Source: Anaplasmataceae bacterium AB001_6
Lineage (GTDB): Bacteria; Pseudomonadota; Alphaproteobacteria; Rickettsiales; Anaplasmataceae
Direction of reading: 5' to 3'
DNA length: 64,000 bases
Assembly: GCA_020002265.1 (NCBI GenBank)
Contig: CP048228.1
Span: 1-64,000 of the forward strand
The notes below the pieces were generated by a model. The model was not told the DNA's origin. It saw nothing but the letters and a program-made list of their open reading frames with translations, and did no database searches. Position 1 is the first letter of the stretch. Every line of letters begins with the position of its first letter. The position numbers and the translations under genes are program-made. This document shows positions 27,394 through 36,611 of this stretch, piece by piece.

Positions 27394-29493
27394 ATGCCAA
27401 ATAAAAGTGAAGTTTCAAATATGCCAAACGAAAATATAAAAAGAACTTCTGCAGATAATAATAACAATAGTTTAAAAATTAAAAAAGCTGTCACAGCAGC
27501 AATTTTCGCTGCAACAATAATCGGTGGTGCCTTAAGTTTAGCCCTTGGAGCACCAATCGTAGTATCTGCACTACTTATTTCCATAGGAGCAACTTTAACT
27601 ACCCTTGGTATAGTGTCATTGGTAACATCTTATATAACAAGTACAGTAACTAAAGTAACAGATAAGATATCCGAAGATATATCAGAAAAGGCTGCAAAAA
27701 TAATGGATGATATGGCTGCCCCTATTCAAGGAGTATTAGACGATATACATACTACAGCTAATAATGCAGTAGCAGCACAAAATGCTATAGGTAATGCTGC
27801 TGCAGGAGCTGCAGAAGCTGTAGGAGCTGCAGGAGCTGCTATAGGTAATGCTGCTGCAGGAGCCGCAGGAGCTGTAGGAGCTGCAGGAGGAACTGCTCCC
27901 AGATTATTAGCTCAAGGAATGCAGATTGCAGCAGGAGCTGCGCAAAATGCTTATCGAGGTGCTGCAAATTGGATTTGGGGTGGTAATAATAACGCAACAA
28001 CTCCTAATCAACCTGTCGTTCCTCATGCAAGAGGAGAAGATCATCACTCTGCTGACTTTCCGTCATTAGCCCCTTCTCAAATGGAGATGTTAGATGATGC
28101 TATGCAAAGCATTTTGCCCGTTAATCCACAAGAAGGTTCGTCCGTTGATCCGCCTGCTGCTGAATCTGCTCGAATAGAAAGTATAAGACAACAACATAAC
28201 AGAACTACACCCCAAAATTATGGAGCTGAAGGAAATCTCAATCAAGGAACGCAAAAATTTTCTCTTAATCTTCAAGAAAATGATAGACGCAATGAAGAAA
28301 CTAATGCTCCTGGATTGATGGCAATGGGTATGCAAGCTATCGGGGGAATGATGCAAGGTGCATTTAACCGTCTATTGGAAGCTGGTGCCGCACAATATGA
28401 ACCTCGTAGTCTAAGTAGTCTAGACATGGATGGTATAAGTTTTCTTAGTGATGCAAATTTATTAGCATCTATTGAGAGAGAAGAAGAATTTGTTGATGCA
28501 TTAGAATCCCTAGATTCAACATCTAGCTTAGATTCGGATTTCGAGGCCATAAGTCTTAGCGAAGTTAACGAAATATCTGGTAGACAACAACCTATTAATG
28601 CACCAACAACACAGGAGCAAAGAGCAGAATTAAGTGATGCTATGCAAGAAGATTCCGTTGATCCAGCAGAAGTTTCATCCGTTGAAGAAGAAGTATTCCA
28701 TTCTCTTGAAGAAAGCGTAGGAAGATCTTCTCAAATATCTCAAGGTTCTGGATTAGATTCGGATTTCGAGGCCATAAGTCTTAGCGAGATTAACGAAATA
28801 TCTGGTAGACAACAACCTATTAATGCACCAACAACACAGGAGCAAAGAGCAGAATTAAGTTCTGCTATGCAAGAAGATTCCGTTGATCCAGCAGAAGGTT
28901 CATCCGTTGATCCACGAGAAGGTTCATCCGTTGATCAAGAAGAAGTATTCCATTCTCTTGAAGAAAGCGTAGGAGAATCTTTATACAAATCTGTATCTCA
29001 AGATTCTGGATTAAATTTGGATGCAAACGATGATCACAGAGAACCTGACAATTTCCTGTCAATAGACACTCCTCAAAGCAAAGAATCTTTATACAGATCT
29101 GTGTCTCAAGATTCTGGATTAGATGTGAATGCAAACGATGATCACGAAAGATCTGATAGACAATCACTAAACTCTAATCATTCTGCTCGGAGAGAATCTT
29201 TTCACATATCTCGATCTCGATCTCGATCTCAAGATTTTGAATTAGATGATGAAAATTTAGGTTCGAGTATCAGTATCGTAAGTCTTAGCGAAATTAACGC
29301 AATATCTGGTAGACAAGAACCTGTTAATGCACCAACAACACAGGAGCAAATAGCAGAATTAAGTGATGCTATGAAAGAAGATTCGTCCGTTGATGAAGAA
29401 GAAAGCAGATTATTTTCAAATCCTGGAGCTTTAGAAGAGGTAAGAGAAGCTAGATCTCAAAATGGGAACAGAACACATCCTCCTCAAATCTAA
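27394..29493 (+). CDS. Large repeat-rich membrane-associated protein of unknown function
   Basis: 699 aa (690 if the second ATG at 27421 is used). Residues 28-80 form two adjacent hydrophobic segments (AVTAAIFAATIIGGALSLAL, VVSALLISIGATLTTLGIV). An Ala/Gly repeat region with NAAAGAA and AVGAAGAA units follows (about 130-170). The C-terminal 300 residues are acidic and Ser-rich with direct repeats: ISLSE(V/I)NEISGRQQPINA continuing through PTTQEQRAELS occurs three times, and SVSQDSGL-(N/D)-x-(D/N)-ANDDH occurs twice. Two repeat copies are 145 bases long and nearly identical (28528-28672, 28753-28897). The design (paired hydrophobic segments plus a long repeat-rich acidic tail) is common in surface or translocated proteins of Rickettsiales. 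No function can be assigned. Confidence 0.65.
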   Translation: MPNKSEVSNMPNENIKRTSADNNNNSLKIKKAVTAAIFAATIIGGALSLALGAPIVVSALLISIGATLTTLGIVSLVTSYITSTVTKVTDKISEDISEKAAKIMDDMAAPIQGVLDDIHTTANNAVAAQNAIGNAAAGAAEAVGAAGAAIGNAAAGAAGAVGAAGGTAPRLLAQGMQIAAGAAQNAYRGAANWIWGGNNNATTPNQPVVPHARGEDHHSADFPSLAPSQMEMLDDAMQSILPVNPQEGSSVDPPAAESARIESIRQQHNRTTPQNYGAEGNLNQGTQKFSLNLQENDRRNEETNAPGLMAMGMQAIGGMMQGAFNRLLEAGAAQYEPRSLSSLDMDGISFLSDANLLASIEREEEFVDALESLDSTSSLDSDFEAISLSEVNEISGRQQPINAPTTQEQRAELSDAMQEDSVDPAEVSSVEEEVFHSLEESVGRSSQISQGSGLDSDFEAISLSEINEISGRQQPINAPTTQEQRAELSSAMQEDSVDPAEGSSVDPREGSSVDQEEVFHSLEESVGESLYKSVSQDSGLNLDANDDHREPDNFLSIDTPQSKESLYRSVSQDSGLDVNANDDHERSDRQSLNSNHSARRESFHISRSRSRSQDFELDDENLGSSISIVSLSEINAISGRQEPVNAPTTQEQIAELSDAMKEDSSVDEEESRLFSNPGALEEVREARSQNGNRTHPPQI
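28528..28672 (+). repeat. Direct repeat within the repeat-rich protein, copy 1
   Basis: 145 bases encoding LDSDFEAISLSEVNEISG and the rest of the unit through QEDSVDPAE. It is almost identical to 28753-28897, with only a few base differences. Confidence 0.9.
28753..28897 (+). repeat. Direct repeat within the repeat-rich protein, copy 2
   Basis: 145 bases, offset 225 bases from copy 1. A third, more diverged copy occupies about 29278-29392. The near-identity of copies 1 and 2 implies recent duplication or gene conversion. Confidence 0.9.
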
Positions 29494-29600
29494 ATAGATT
29501 TAGCAAAGTGATTTTGTTGTGTAAAAGAAAATACTCACTATACTATAATAAATAGAGAGAAGAAAGGAGAGGTTATTTTTCTATTTACAGATTTGTTTAA

Positions 29601-32375
29601 GTGACGGATAAAGGATGCATTAAGATCTTAAAGGCTACGCATAATAACCTAGATATTTCTCTTTCTATCCCAAAAAACAGGTTTGTTGTTTTTAGTGGGT
29701 TAAGTGGTTCAGGCAAAACTAGTCTTGTTTTTAACGTAGTTCATGCTGAATCCCAAAGACTTTACACAAATAGTCTGCCGGCATATATAAAGCAATTTAT
29801 CCCAAAATATGATAAACCCGAAGTACAAGAAATATCGGGTTTATCGCCTACCATAGCAATTACACAAAATAAACCATCTAATAATCCACGCTCAACGGTT
29901 GCAACATCAACGGATCTATATGACTACTTAAGATTACTATTTGCAAGAATAGGCATCCCATATTCACCTGTAACAGGTAGACCAATAAAATCTCAAAATG
30001 TATCTGAAATAAAGAGAGATATTTTAAATGTAGCAGAAGGAACTAGAATGTTAATTCTAGCAGACATAGTAAAGAATAAAAAAGGAGAACATAAAAAAGA
30101 GCTCTATAATATCCAGAAAGAAGGCTTCATACGTTTTAAAATAAACAATACAATATACGAAGTTGAGGAAATTCCATCTTTAGACAAAAATAAGCATCAC
30201 ACAATTTCTGTTGTAGTTGACAGATTAATAGTTAGGAAATCTATCGAAGAACGCCTGACAGCAAGTATAGAAACTGCTCTAAAAATTGGTGAAGGCACTA
30301 TTAAAGTTGATTTATTAGATGAAAATAAAAATTGCTCTAAAACGCTAATATTCTCTGAAAAATATGCATGTCCCGAATCTGATTTCTCTTTAGGTCCATT
30401 AACACCTGGTATGTTTTCTTTTAACAATTACGAAGGTGCATGTGAAAATTGTCAAGGACTAGGGAAAACGTATGCATTACAGAAAGAAAAGATGGTAGAT
30501 GCCAGACTTTCAATAAAAGAAGGTGCGTTGAAAATATTAGAAAAAATCAAAGAAGAGCACCCTTCTTTAAGCAATTTATTTAAAGAAAAAATAATAGATA
30601 TCGCAAGAAAATATCAGATAAATATCACTAGGCCACTATCAGAGGTCAATGAAAATATCCAAAAAGCAATATTGGATATTACAATAAAAAATGAAAAAGA
30701 CTCTATATTAGATACAATACGTAACACTGTTCCCCAAGAATTGGATAAATATATGGGACTAACTAAATGTTATGTTTGTAATGGTAACAGATTAAAAGAC
30801 AGCATATTATGCGTAAAAATAGGGAACAAAAACATATCACAAATTGTAAAACTAACAATAGAAGAACTGTTTGATTGGATACAGAAACTGGAAGAAGAAA
30901 TAGATTCTCATTCTAAAGAGATTGCTGATAAGATAATGAGAGGACTGAAGATTAAATTAAAAACACTCAATGAAATAGGTCTGGGGTATTTATCACTAGA
31001 TAGAGAAACTGGTACAATATCCGGTGGCGAAGGACAGAGAATAAAATTAGCATCTCAAATGGGATGTGGGCTAACAGGAATAACTTATGTGTTAGATGAA
31101 CCATCCATTGGCTTGCATCCATATGATAATAAAATGCTTGTAGATACCATAAAATTACTGCGTGATTTGGATAATTCGATGCTAGTTATCGAGCATGATG
31201 AGAAAATAATTGAAAAGGCAGATTATGTAATAGATATTGGCCCTGGAGCTGGAATAAATGGAGGTAAACTAATTGCCAAAGGAACAGTGGAAGAAATTAA
31301 AAACAACTCAGAAAGCATAACGGGCAAGCATATAGCTAATAACAAATTAATAGAATTCAGAAAGCAAACACGAGAATGTAGGAATTTTTTACAGATAAAT
31401 GGACTAAATTGTAATAATATAAAAAACGCAAATTTAAATATTCCAACATCTTGTATAACTTGTGTGACAGGTGTATCCGGTAGTGGTAAATCAAGTATGA
31501 TAAATTATGCCCTGAAAAATATCTTAGAACATAAATTAGGCAATAAAAAAGAATGTACCATAGACTATAAAAGCCACGAAGGCTTGGACATGATAGATAA
31601 GATGATCGTAATTGATCAAAAACCAATTGGTAGGACATCTTCATCCACACCCGCAACCTATGTTGGGTTATTTAATGATATAAGAGAATGGTTTGCTGCT
31701 CTGCCTGAATCAAAGATAAAAGGCTATAAGATAGGAAGATTCTCTTTCAATGTGAAGGGTGGAAGGTGTGAAAAATGTAAAGGAGAAGGCTCTTTAACCA
31801 TAGATATGTTGTTCATGCCCAGTACAACCGTAGTATGTGATAAATGCAATGGTAATAGATACAATGAAGAAACATTAAAAATAAAATACAAAAATAGAAA
31901 CATTAAAGAAGTACTGGATCTAACAGTAATTGAAGCCCTAAAAATCTTTGCTAATATACCAAAAATACACAAGAAATTGTCTTCTCTTGAAGAGGTAGGC
32001 TTAGGCTATATGACTTTAGGGCAGCACTCAAACTCTCTATCTGGAGGGGAAGCACAAAGAATTAAATTATCCAAAGAACTCTTAAAGGCATCAACTGGCT
32101 CAACCATATATATATTGGATGAACCAACAAGTGGTCTTCACATGGAGGATATAAGAAATCTTTTAAAGATTCTCCATAAGATGTGTGATAAGGGAAATAC
32201 AGTAGTAGTAATTGAGCACAATATGCATTTAATAAAGAATGCTGATTATATAATAGATATAGGTCCTTTAGGTGGTCAAAAGGGTGGAAAAATAATTTTT
32301 GAAGGCCATCGAGATGAATTAATAAAAAATGTAGATAGTATCACCGGCAAATTTTTAAAAGAATATTTGTTATAA
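29601..32375 (+). CDS. uvrA: Excinuclease ABC subunit A
   Basis: 924 aa, GTG start. UvrA scans DNA for damage and loads UvrB in nucleotide excision repair. Two ABC modules are seen: P-loops GLSGSGKTSLVF (about 33-44) and GVSGSGKSSMIN (about 623-634), signatures SGGEGQRIKLAS and SGGEAQRIKLS, and Walker B pairs YVLDEPSIGLHP and YILDEPTSGLHM. The UvrB-binding domain is present (LADIVKNKKGEHKKEL and onward). Zinc sites: the second is intact (CEKCKGEG...CDKCNGNRYNEETL). In the first, the leading pair is reduced to CPES where CPxC is usual, although GACENCQGLG is kept. It follows the unknown-protein cluster by 107 bases. Confidence 0.95.
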   Translation: MTDKGCIKILKATHNNLDISLSIPKNRFVVFSGLSGSGKTSLVFNVVHAESQRLYTNSLPAYIKQFIPKYDKPEVQEISGLSPTIAITQNKPSNNPRSTVATSTDLYDYLRLLFARIGIPYSPVTGRPIKSQNVSEIKRDILNVAEGTRMLILADIVKNKKGEHKKELYNIQKEGFIRFKINNTIYEVEEIPSLDKNKHHTISVVVDRLIVRKSIEERLTASIETALKIGEGTIKVDLLDENKNCSKTLIFSEKYACPESDFSLGPLTPGMFSFNNYEGACENCQGLGKTYALQKEKMVDARLSIKEGALKILEKIKEEHPSLSNLFKEKIIDIARKYQINITRPLSEVNENIQKAILDITIKNEKDSILDTIRNTVPQELDKYMGLTKCYVCNGNRLKDSILCVKIGNKNISQIVKLTIEELFDWIQKLEEEIDSHSKEIADKIMRGLKIKLKTLNEIGLGYLSLDRETGTISGGEGQRIKLASQMGCGLTGITYVLDEPSIGLHPYDNKMLVDTIKLLRDLDNSMLVIEHDEKIIEKADYVIDIGPGAGINGGKLIAKGTVEEIKNNSESITGKHIANNKLIEFRKQTRECRNFLQINGLNCNNIKNANLNIPTSCITCVTGVSGSGKSSMINYALKNILEHKLGNKKECTIDYKSHEGLDMIDKMIVIDQKPIGRTSSSTPATYVGLFNDIREWFAALPESKIKGYKIGRFSFNVKGGRCEKCKGEGSLTIDMLFMPSTTVVCDKCNGNRYNEETLKIKYKNRNIKEVLDLTVIEALKIFANIPKIHKKLSSLEEVGLGYMTLGQHSNSLSGGEAQRIKLSKELLKASTGSTIYILDEPTSGLHMEDIRNLLKILHKMCDKGNTVVVIEHNMHLIKNADYIIDIGPLGGQKGGKIIFEGHRDELIKNVDSITGKFLKEYLL

Positions 32376-32494
32376 CAAGGCATTCGACACATAATTGATT
32401 GACAGATCAATATATGTCAAAGAATCCAAATTATTAATTAATTAATTTTTCTGAAATAAAATAAATATACTGACAAAAGGTATGAAATGCAGAA

Positions 32495-35400
32495 ATGAAG
32501 GAAATAATAAAAGCATGCATAGATAAGAATAAAGCTACAGTACTATTACTGATAGTGATCTTAATCACTGGATACAATCTATACATCGCAATGCCCAAAG
32601 AAAAAACTCCTGAGCTAAAAATACCTTTCGCTCTAGTGTCTTGTTTTTTAGATGGTATATCTCCTGTAGATAGTGAAAACCTGTTGGTGAAACCAATAGA
32701 AGAGGAAATAAGAGGTGTAAAAGGAATTAAAGAGATAAAATCCTTTGCCGTTGATAACATGGGGTATGTATTAATAGAGTTCATAGCAGGATATGATATT
32801 GATGTAGCTTTGGCAGAACTAAGAGCGAAGATAGATTCTGTTGTTGAAAATCTACCTGATGAAGCAGATAGACCAATTGTAGAAGAAAAAGATATGGCTC
32901 TATTGCCAGTATTGAATATAGTGCTAAAAGGTCCATTAGAAGAAAGAGCGCTATTTAAAATCTCAGAGGATCTAACAGATATAATTAGAACTGTACCTAG
33001 TGTGTTAGATATTGCAGAATCTGGAAAGAGAGATGAGATTATAGAAGTCCTCATAGATCCCAAAGACATGATCAACTATAATCCCGATATTACAATGATA
33101 GTTAACGCTCTAGATAAAAATAACCGACTTGTTACAGCAGGAAGAATATTTGATACTGGTGTTTCCATAAGATTAGCAGGAAAAATAGAAGACATTAAGA
33201 CAATATTGGATTTAGCTATTTTATCGGATGGGAAATCTTATATAAAACTAAAAGATATAGCAGAAATTAGATCTACATATGAAGATCCCGAAACTCATGC
33301 AGTAGTAAATGGAGACCAAACTGTAGTATTAGAAGTATCAAAAAGAACAGGAACAAACATCATACAAACAGTTGCAGATGTAAAAAAAGTAGTTGAACGA
33401 TATAAACCTCTATTACCGCCAAGTTTGCAAGTACTCTATACCTTTGATGATTCTCAAAGCATTAAAGATATTCTAAAAGACTTGCAGAACAACATAATAT
33501 TAGCAGTATTATTGGTATTTGCAATTATCGCTTCTAGTATCAATGCTCGTTCAGCTTTTGTTATTTCAATAGCAATATTTGGATCATTTCTTATAAGCAT
33601 AATGTTCCTTAATTATATGGGCTATACATTAAATATTGTTGTTTTATTCAGCCTGATATTATCTGTCGGGATGTTGGTAGATGCAGCAATAGTAGTTACA
33701 GAATATGCAGACCGCAAAATGCTGACTGGCACTTCCCCGAAGCAAGCTTTTACAGAATCTGCTCTAGAAATGCTTTATCCTATAGTATCTTCTACTCTTA
33801 CAACAGTAGTAGTGTTTATGCCATTGTTATTCTGGCCGGGCATAGCCGGTGAATTTATGAAATATTTGCCGATAACTGTAATGTCTACACTTTCCGCTTC
33901 GATATTGATGTCCATGATATTTTGTCCTGTAGTAGGTAGTTTAATATGCAACACAGGCAAGAATGAAAAGGCAGCACAAATTGCTCAAGCAATAGAAGAC
34001 GGTGATGCAGAAAATGTAAACAAGATAACTTATCAGTATTACTTACTACTACAGAAAGTGTTAACGAAACCTAAAACTTTCGTAGCAATGACAATAGGTT
34101 TGCTTATTGTTTCCATTGTTGCATACAATATATTGGGCAAAGGATTACAATTCTTTCCAGATATAGAACCTGAAAAGGCACTAATAACAATCAGAGGACA
34201 AGGAAATTATAGCGTACCTGATAGAATTGCAATATCACATGAAATAGAGGAAAAATTATCAGATTTATTGGATACAGACATCGATGTGTTTTATTCTAAT
34301 TCTGGCATGTTTGTAGATTTTTCAAATATGACGGATGATATAATTGCAAAGATTAGTCTAGAATTCAAAGACTGGAAAGAAAGACGTAAAGCTTCTGTCG
34401 TATTAGATGAAATAAGGGAAAGACTAAAAAGTTTCACAGGGTTAGTGATAGATGTTGAAGAAAAGAGCGAAGGCCCTTCACAAGGGAAGCCTGTACAAAT
34501 AGCAATATGGTCTAACAATTGGCAAGATACTGTTGAAGCATATCCCATAGTGAAGAAGAGACTATCTCAAATACCTAATCTATTGAATATCTCAGATAGT
34601 TTTTCCACTCCAGAAATAGAATGGGAAGTAGCAGTGGATAGAACCCAAGCTGCTTTATTTTCATCCACTACTTCAGATATTGGAAGATATATGTCACTAA
34701 TAACAAAAGGAATAAGATTAACAGAGTATAGGCCTATAAGCTCTACTGAAGAAATAGATGTTGTCTTAAGATATCCACCAGAGTACAGAAATATAACTAC
34801 TCTAGGGGAAACAATGATAAGAACTTCTACAGGAAGCTTTCCCTTAAGTAGTGTAATAAACGTCACTCCAAACTTTAAGACTAAGCAAATAAATCGTCTT
34901 AATGGACAACGTATAGTACTTCTAACAGCAAACCTAGGAGAAGGAGCTTTAACTGCTTCGGTAGTAAAAGAAATGAAACAGTGGTTGCAAGAAGAAGCAA
35001 ATTTAAAAGATGGAGTACAAGTAGATTTTAAAGGAGAAATAGAAGATCAAAAAGAATCAGGGAATTTTTTATCTCTGGCATTTACATTGGCAGTAACACT
35101 TGTGATATTAGTCTTATTGTATCAGTTTAATAGTTATTTCTATATGATGATAATAATAACTGGTATTGTTCTAGCAACATCTGGAGCACTAGTAGCTCTT
35201 ATTCTAATACAAGAACCATTTAGTGTTGTAATGTCTGGAGTTGGCTTGATAGCGCTTGCGGGAATAGTAGTAAACAATAACATAATATTAATCGATAATT
35301 ATGTGGTAAGAATAGCAGCAGGAATAGATCCAGAAGACGCAATACTTAAAGCTTGTATATCACGTGTTAAACCAATATTACTAACAGCTGGAACAACTAT

Positions 35401-35650
35401 TCTTGGTCTTCTACCAATGGTATTTGGCATAAACATAGATTTCATAGGCATGGAAGTAAATATAGGAGCACCTTCTGGACAATGGTGGGTACAGTTATCC
35501 ACAACAATAGCTGGCGGTATGACATTTGCAACGGTATTAACTTTGTTCTTTACTCCATCTTTGCTGAAAGTATCGATACCACTATTTAAAAAATTAAATA
35601 AAGAACAGTACTCTAGTGAACAAAAGGATGATTTCTCATCACCACAATAG
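32495..35650 (+). CDS. RND family efflux permease
   Basis: 1051 aa, normal length for an AcrB/MexB-type inner-membrane pump driven by protons. It has an N-terminal membrane segment, two large periplasmic loops, and two six-helix clusters (about 335-560 and 870-1035). The helix 4 proton-relay motif reads SVGMLVDAAIVVTEY, keeping the first Asp of the usual DD and replacing the second by Ala. The second half has GIVVNNNIILIDNY and the ISRVKPILLTAGTTILGLLPM motif typical of the family. It starts MKEIIKACIDKNKATVLLL. The HlyD-type adaptor that probably partners it lies 2.4 kb downstream, separated by minus-strand genes. The substrate is unknown. Confidence 0.9.
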   Translation: MKEIIKACIDKNKATVLLLIVILITGYNLYIAMPKEKTPELKIPFALVSCFLDGISPVDSENLLVKPIEEEIRGVKGIKEIKSFAVDNMGYVLIEFIAGYDIDVALAELRAKIDSVVENLPDEADRPIVEEKDMALLPVLNIVLKGPLEERALFKISEDLTDIIRTVPSVLDIAESGKRDEIIEVLIDPKDMINYNPDITMIVNALDKNNRLVTAGRIFDTGVSIRLAGKIEDIKTILDLAILSDGKSYIKLKDIAEIRSTYEDPETHAVVNGDQTVVLEVSKRTGTNIIQTVADVKKVVERYKPLLPPSLQVLYTFDDSQSIKDILKDLQNNIILAVLLVFAIIASSINARSAFVISIAIFGSFLISIMFLNYMGYTLNIVVLFSLILSVGMLVDAAIVVTEYADRKMLTGTSPKQAFTESALEMLYPIVSSTLTTVVVFMPLLFWPGIAGEFMKYLPITVMSTLSASILMSMIFCPVVGSLICNTGKNEKAAQIAQAIEDGDAENVNKITYQYYLLLQKVLTKPKTFVAMTIGLLIVSIVAYNILGKGLQFFPDIEPEKALITIRGQGNYSVPDRIAISHEIEEKLSDLLDTDIDVFYSNSGMFVDFSNMTDDIIAKISLEFKDWKERRKASVVLDEIRERLKSFTGLVIDVEEKSEGPSQGKPVQIAIWSNNWQDTVEAYPIVKKRLSQIPNLLNISDSFSTPEIEWEVAVDRTQAALFSSTTSDIGRYMSLITKGIRLTEYRPISSTEEIDVVLRYPPEYRNITTLGETMIRTSTGSFPLSSVINVTPNFKTKQINRLNGQRIVLLTANLGEGALTASVVKEMKQWLQEEANLKDGVQVDFKGEIEDQKESGNFLSLAFTLAVTLVILVLLYQFNSYFYMMIIITGIVLATSGALVALILIQEPFSVVMSGVGLIALAGIVVNNNIILIDNYVVRIAAGIDPEDAILKACISRVKPILLTAGTTILGLLPMVFGINIDFIGMEVNIGAPSGQWWVQLSTTIAGGMTFATVLTLFFTPSLLKVSIPLFKKLNKEQYSSEQKDDFSSPQ

Positions 35651-35680
35651 TGTAATAAGCGAGGTGATATTACACTATTG
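35645..35680. terminator. Strong hairpin at the 3' end of the RND gene
   Basis: CAATAGTGTAATA (35645-35657) and TATTACACTATTG (35668-35680) form a perfect 13-bp stem with a 10-base loop. The stem includes the RND stop codon. No T-run follows on the plus strand, so it may be an RNA-stability element or a structure shared with the convergent dinD remnant rather than a classical terminator. Confidence 0.55.
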
Positions 35681-35747
35681 CAATCTGTGAAGCTGATTCA
35701 AGAGATAATTTTAGTGTTTTAAAACACCTAGTACAGAGCTGTTTAGT

Positions 35748-36568
35748 TTACTGTGTCACCTTCTTATACTTTTGTTCTTTCTCTATTGTTTTCACACTTT
35801 TTCTCGGTGTAGGTAATTTTTCAGGCTTTGTCACCACCATTTCACGTATCATCTCTCCCTTTTTATAATGAACTTTATTGGCATATTCTTTACCATATAG
35901 ACCTTTTTTTCTATCTTCTCTTAGTTGAGCATCTGTCTGACTTACTCTAAAATTATTAATAGATAATTCTTCAGAATTCATATAATCCAGAATTTTTTCT
36001 TTTTTTACGCCCTTTCTTTTTGCTATATCTAGATTAATCTCACCATCATACAAACCTTTGTAGCCTTGATTATTGAATTTTCCGTGATCCAGCTTGCTTT
36101 TAACTCCAAATTTACCAGCTTCCCTTGATAAAGATTTATTATTTTCCTTGATTTGCTTTCTTTCCATTAACCTTTTTTCATCTTCAGACAAATCACAAAA
36201 TGCTTTATCTTGTAGTTCTTGTCTCCTCGCTTGGATAGCAAAATAAGTTTGCGCAACGGCAACTGATTCTTTTCTTGAATCTCCATTTTGAGCTATTAGA
36301 TAAAAGCATATCGAGTAAGTTTATAGTCCTTACATCTTGCTATATTTGTACTAATCACCATAAAATGATCTACTACATTCTGCCCACTTAATTTGCAGCT
36401 ACTCATTCCTTTTTTTATAACATTTAAAAAATTATCCCAATTTTCATATTCCAAGAGCTTTTGCAAATCTCTTGCAAACCAAAATTCAACGCTTTCATTA
36501 TCGCTTCTTGCTTTGCTCTCAAATTTTTTAAACACGTCAGCAATATTTTTTTCTAAATTAATATTCAT
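35748..36568 (-). pseudogene. dinD: DNA damage-inducible protein D (DinD), frameshifted
   Basis: Two adjoining frames together read as one DinD of about 273 codons. The N-terminal part (36568-36296) has MNINLEKNIADVFKKFE...EFWFARDLQKLLEYENWDNF, VIKKGMSSC...NVVDHFMV and YKLTRYA, then stops at 36296. In another frame the text continues without a break: CFYLIAQNGDSRKESVAVAQ, then TYFAIQARRQEL, EDEKRLMERKQ, NQGYKGLYDGEI, KILDYMNSEELSINNFRVSQ, ending YKKVTQ. The shift lies near 36303-36312. DinD is an SOS-controlled antirepressor-like protein common on mobile elements and spread by transfer. Unless a sequencing error is involved, the gene is inactive. It lies between the pump genes and surE. Confidence 0.82.
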
Positions 36569-36611
36569 ATTGATATGATTTAAAAATATCGCTTTATTAT
36601 AGAATATCTCC

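Noticed and set aside
32434-33075. 213-residue minus-strand open frame opposite the RND gene
   Set aside because: Antisense to a well-supported protein, Ser/Ile-rich, no family or start signal.
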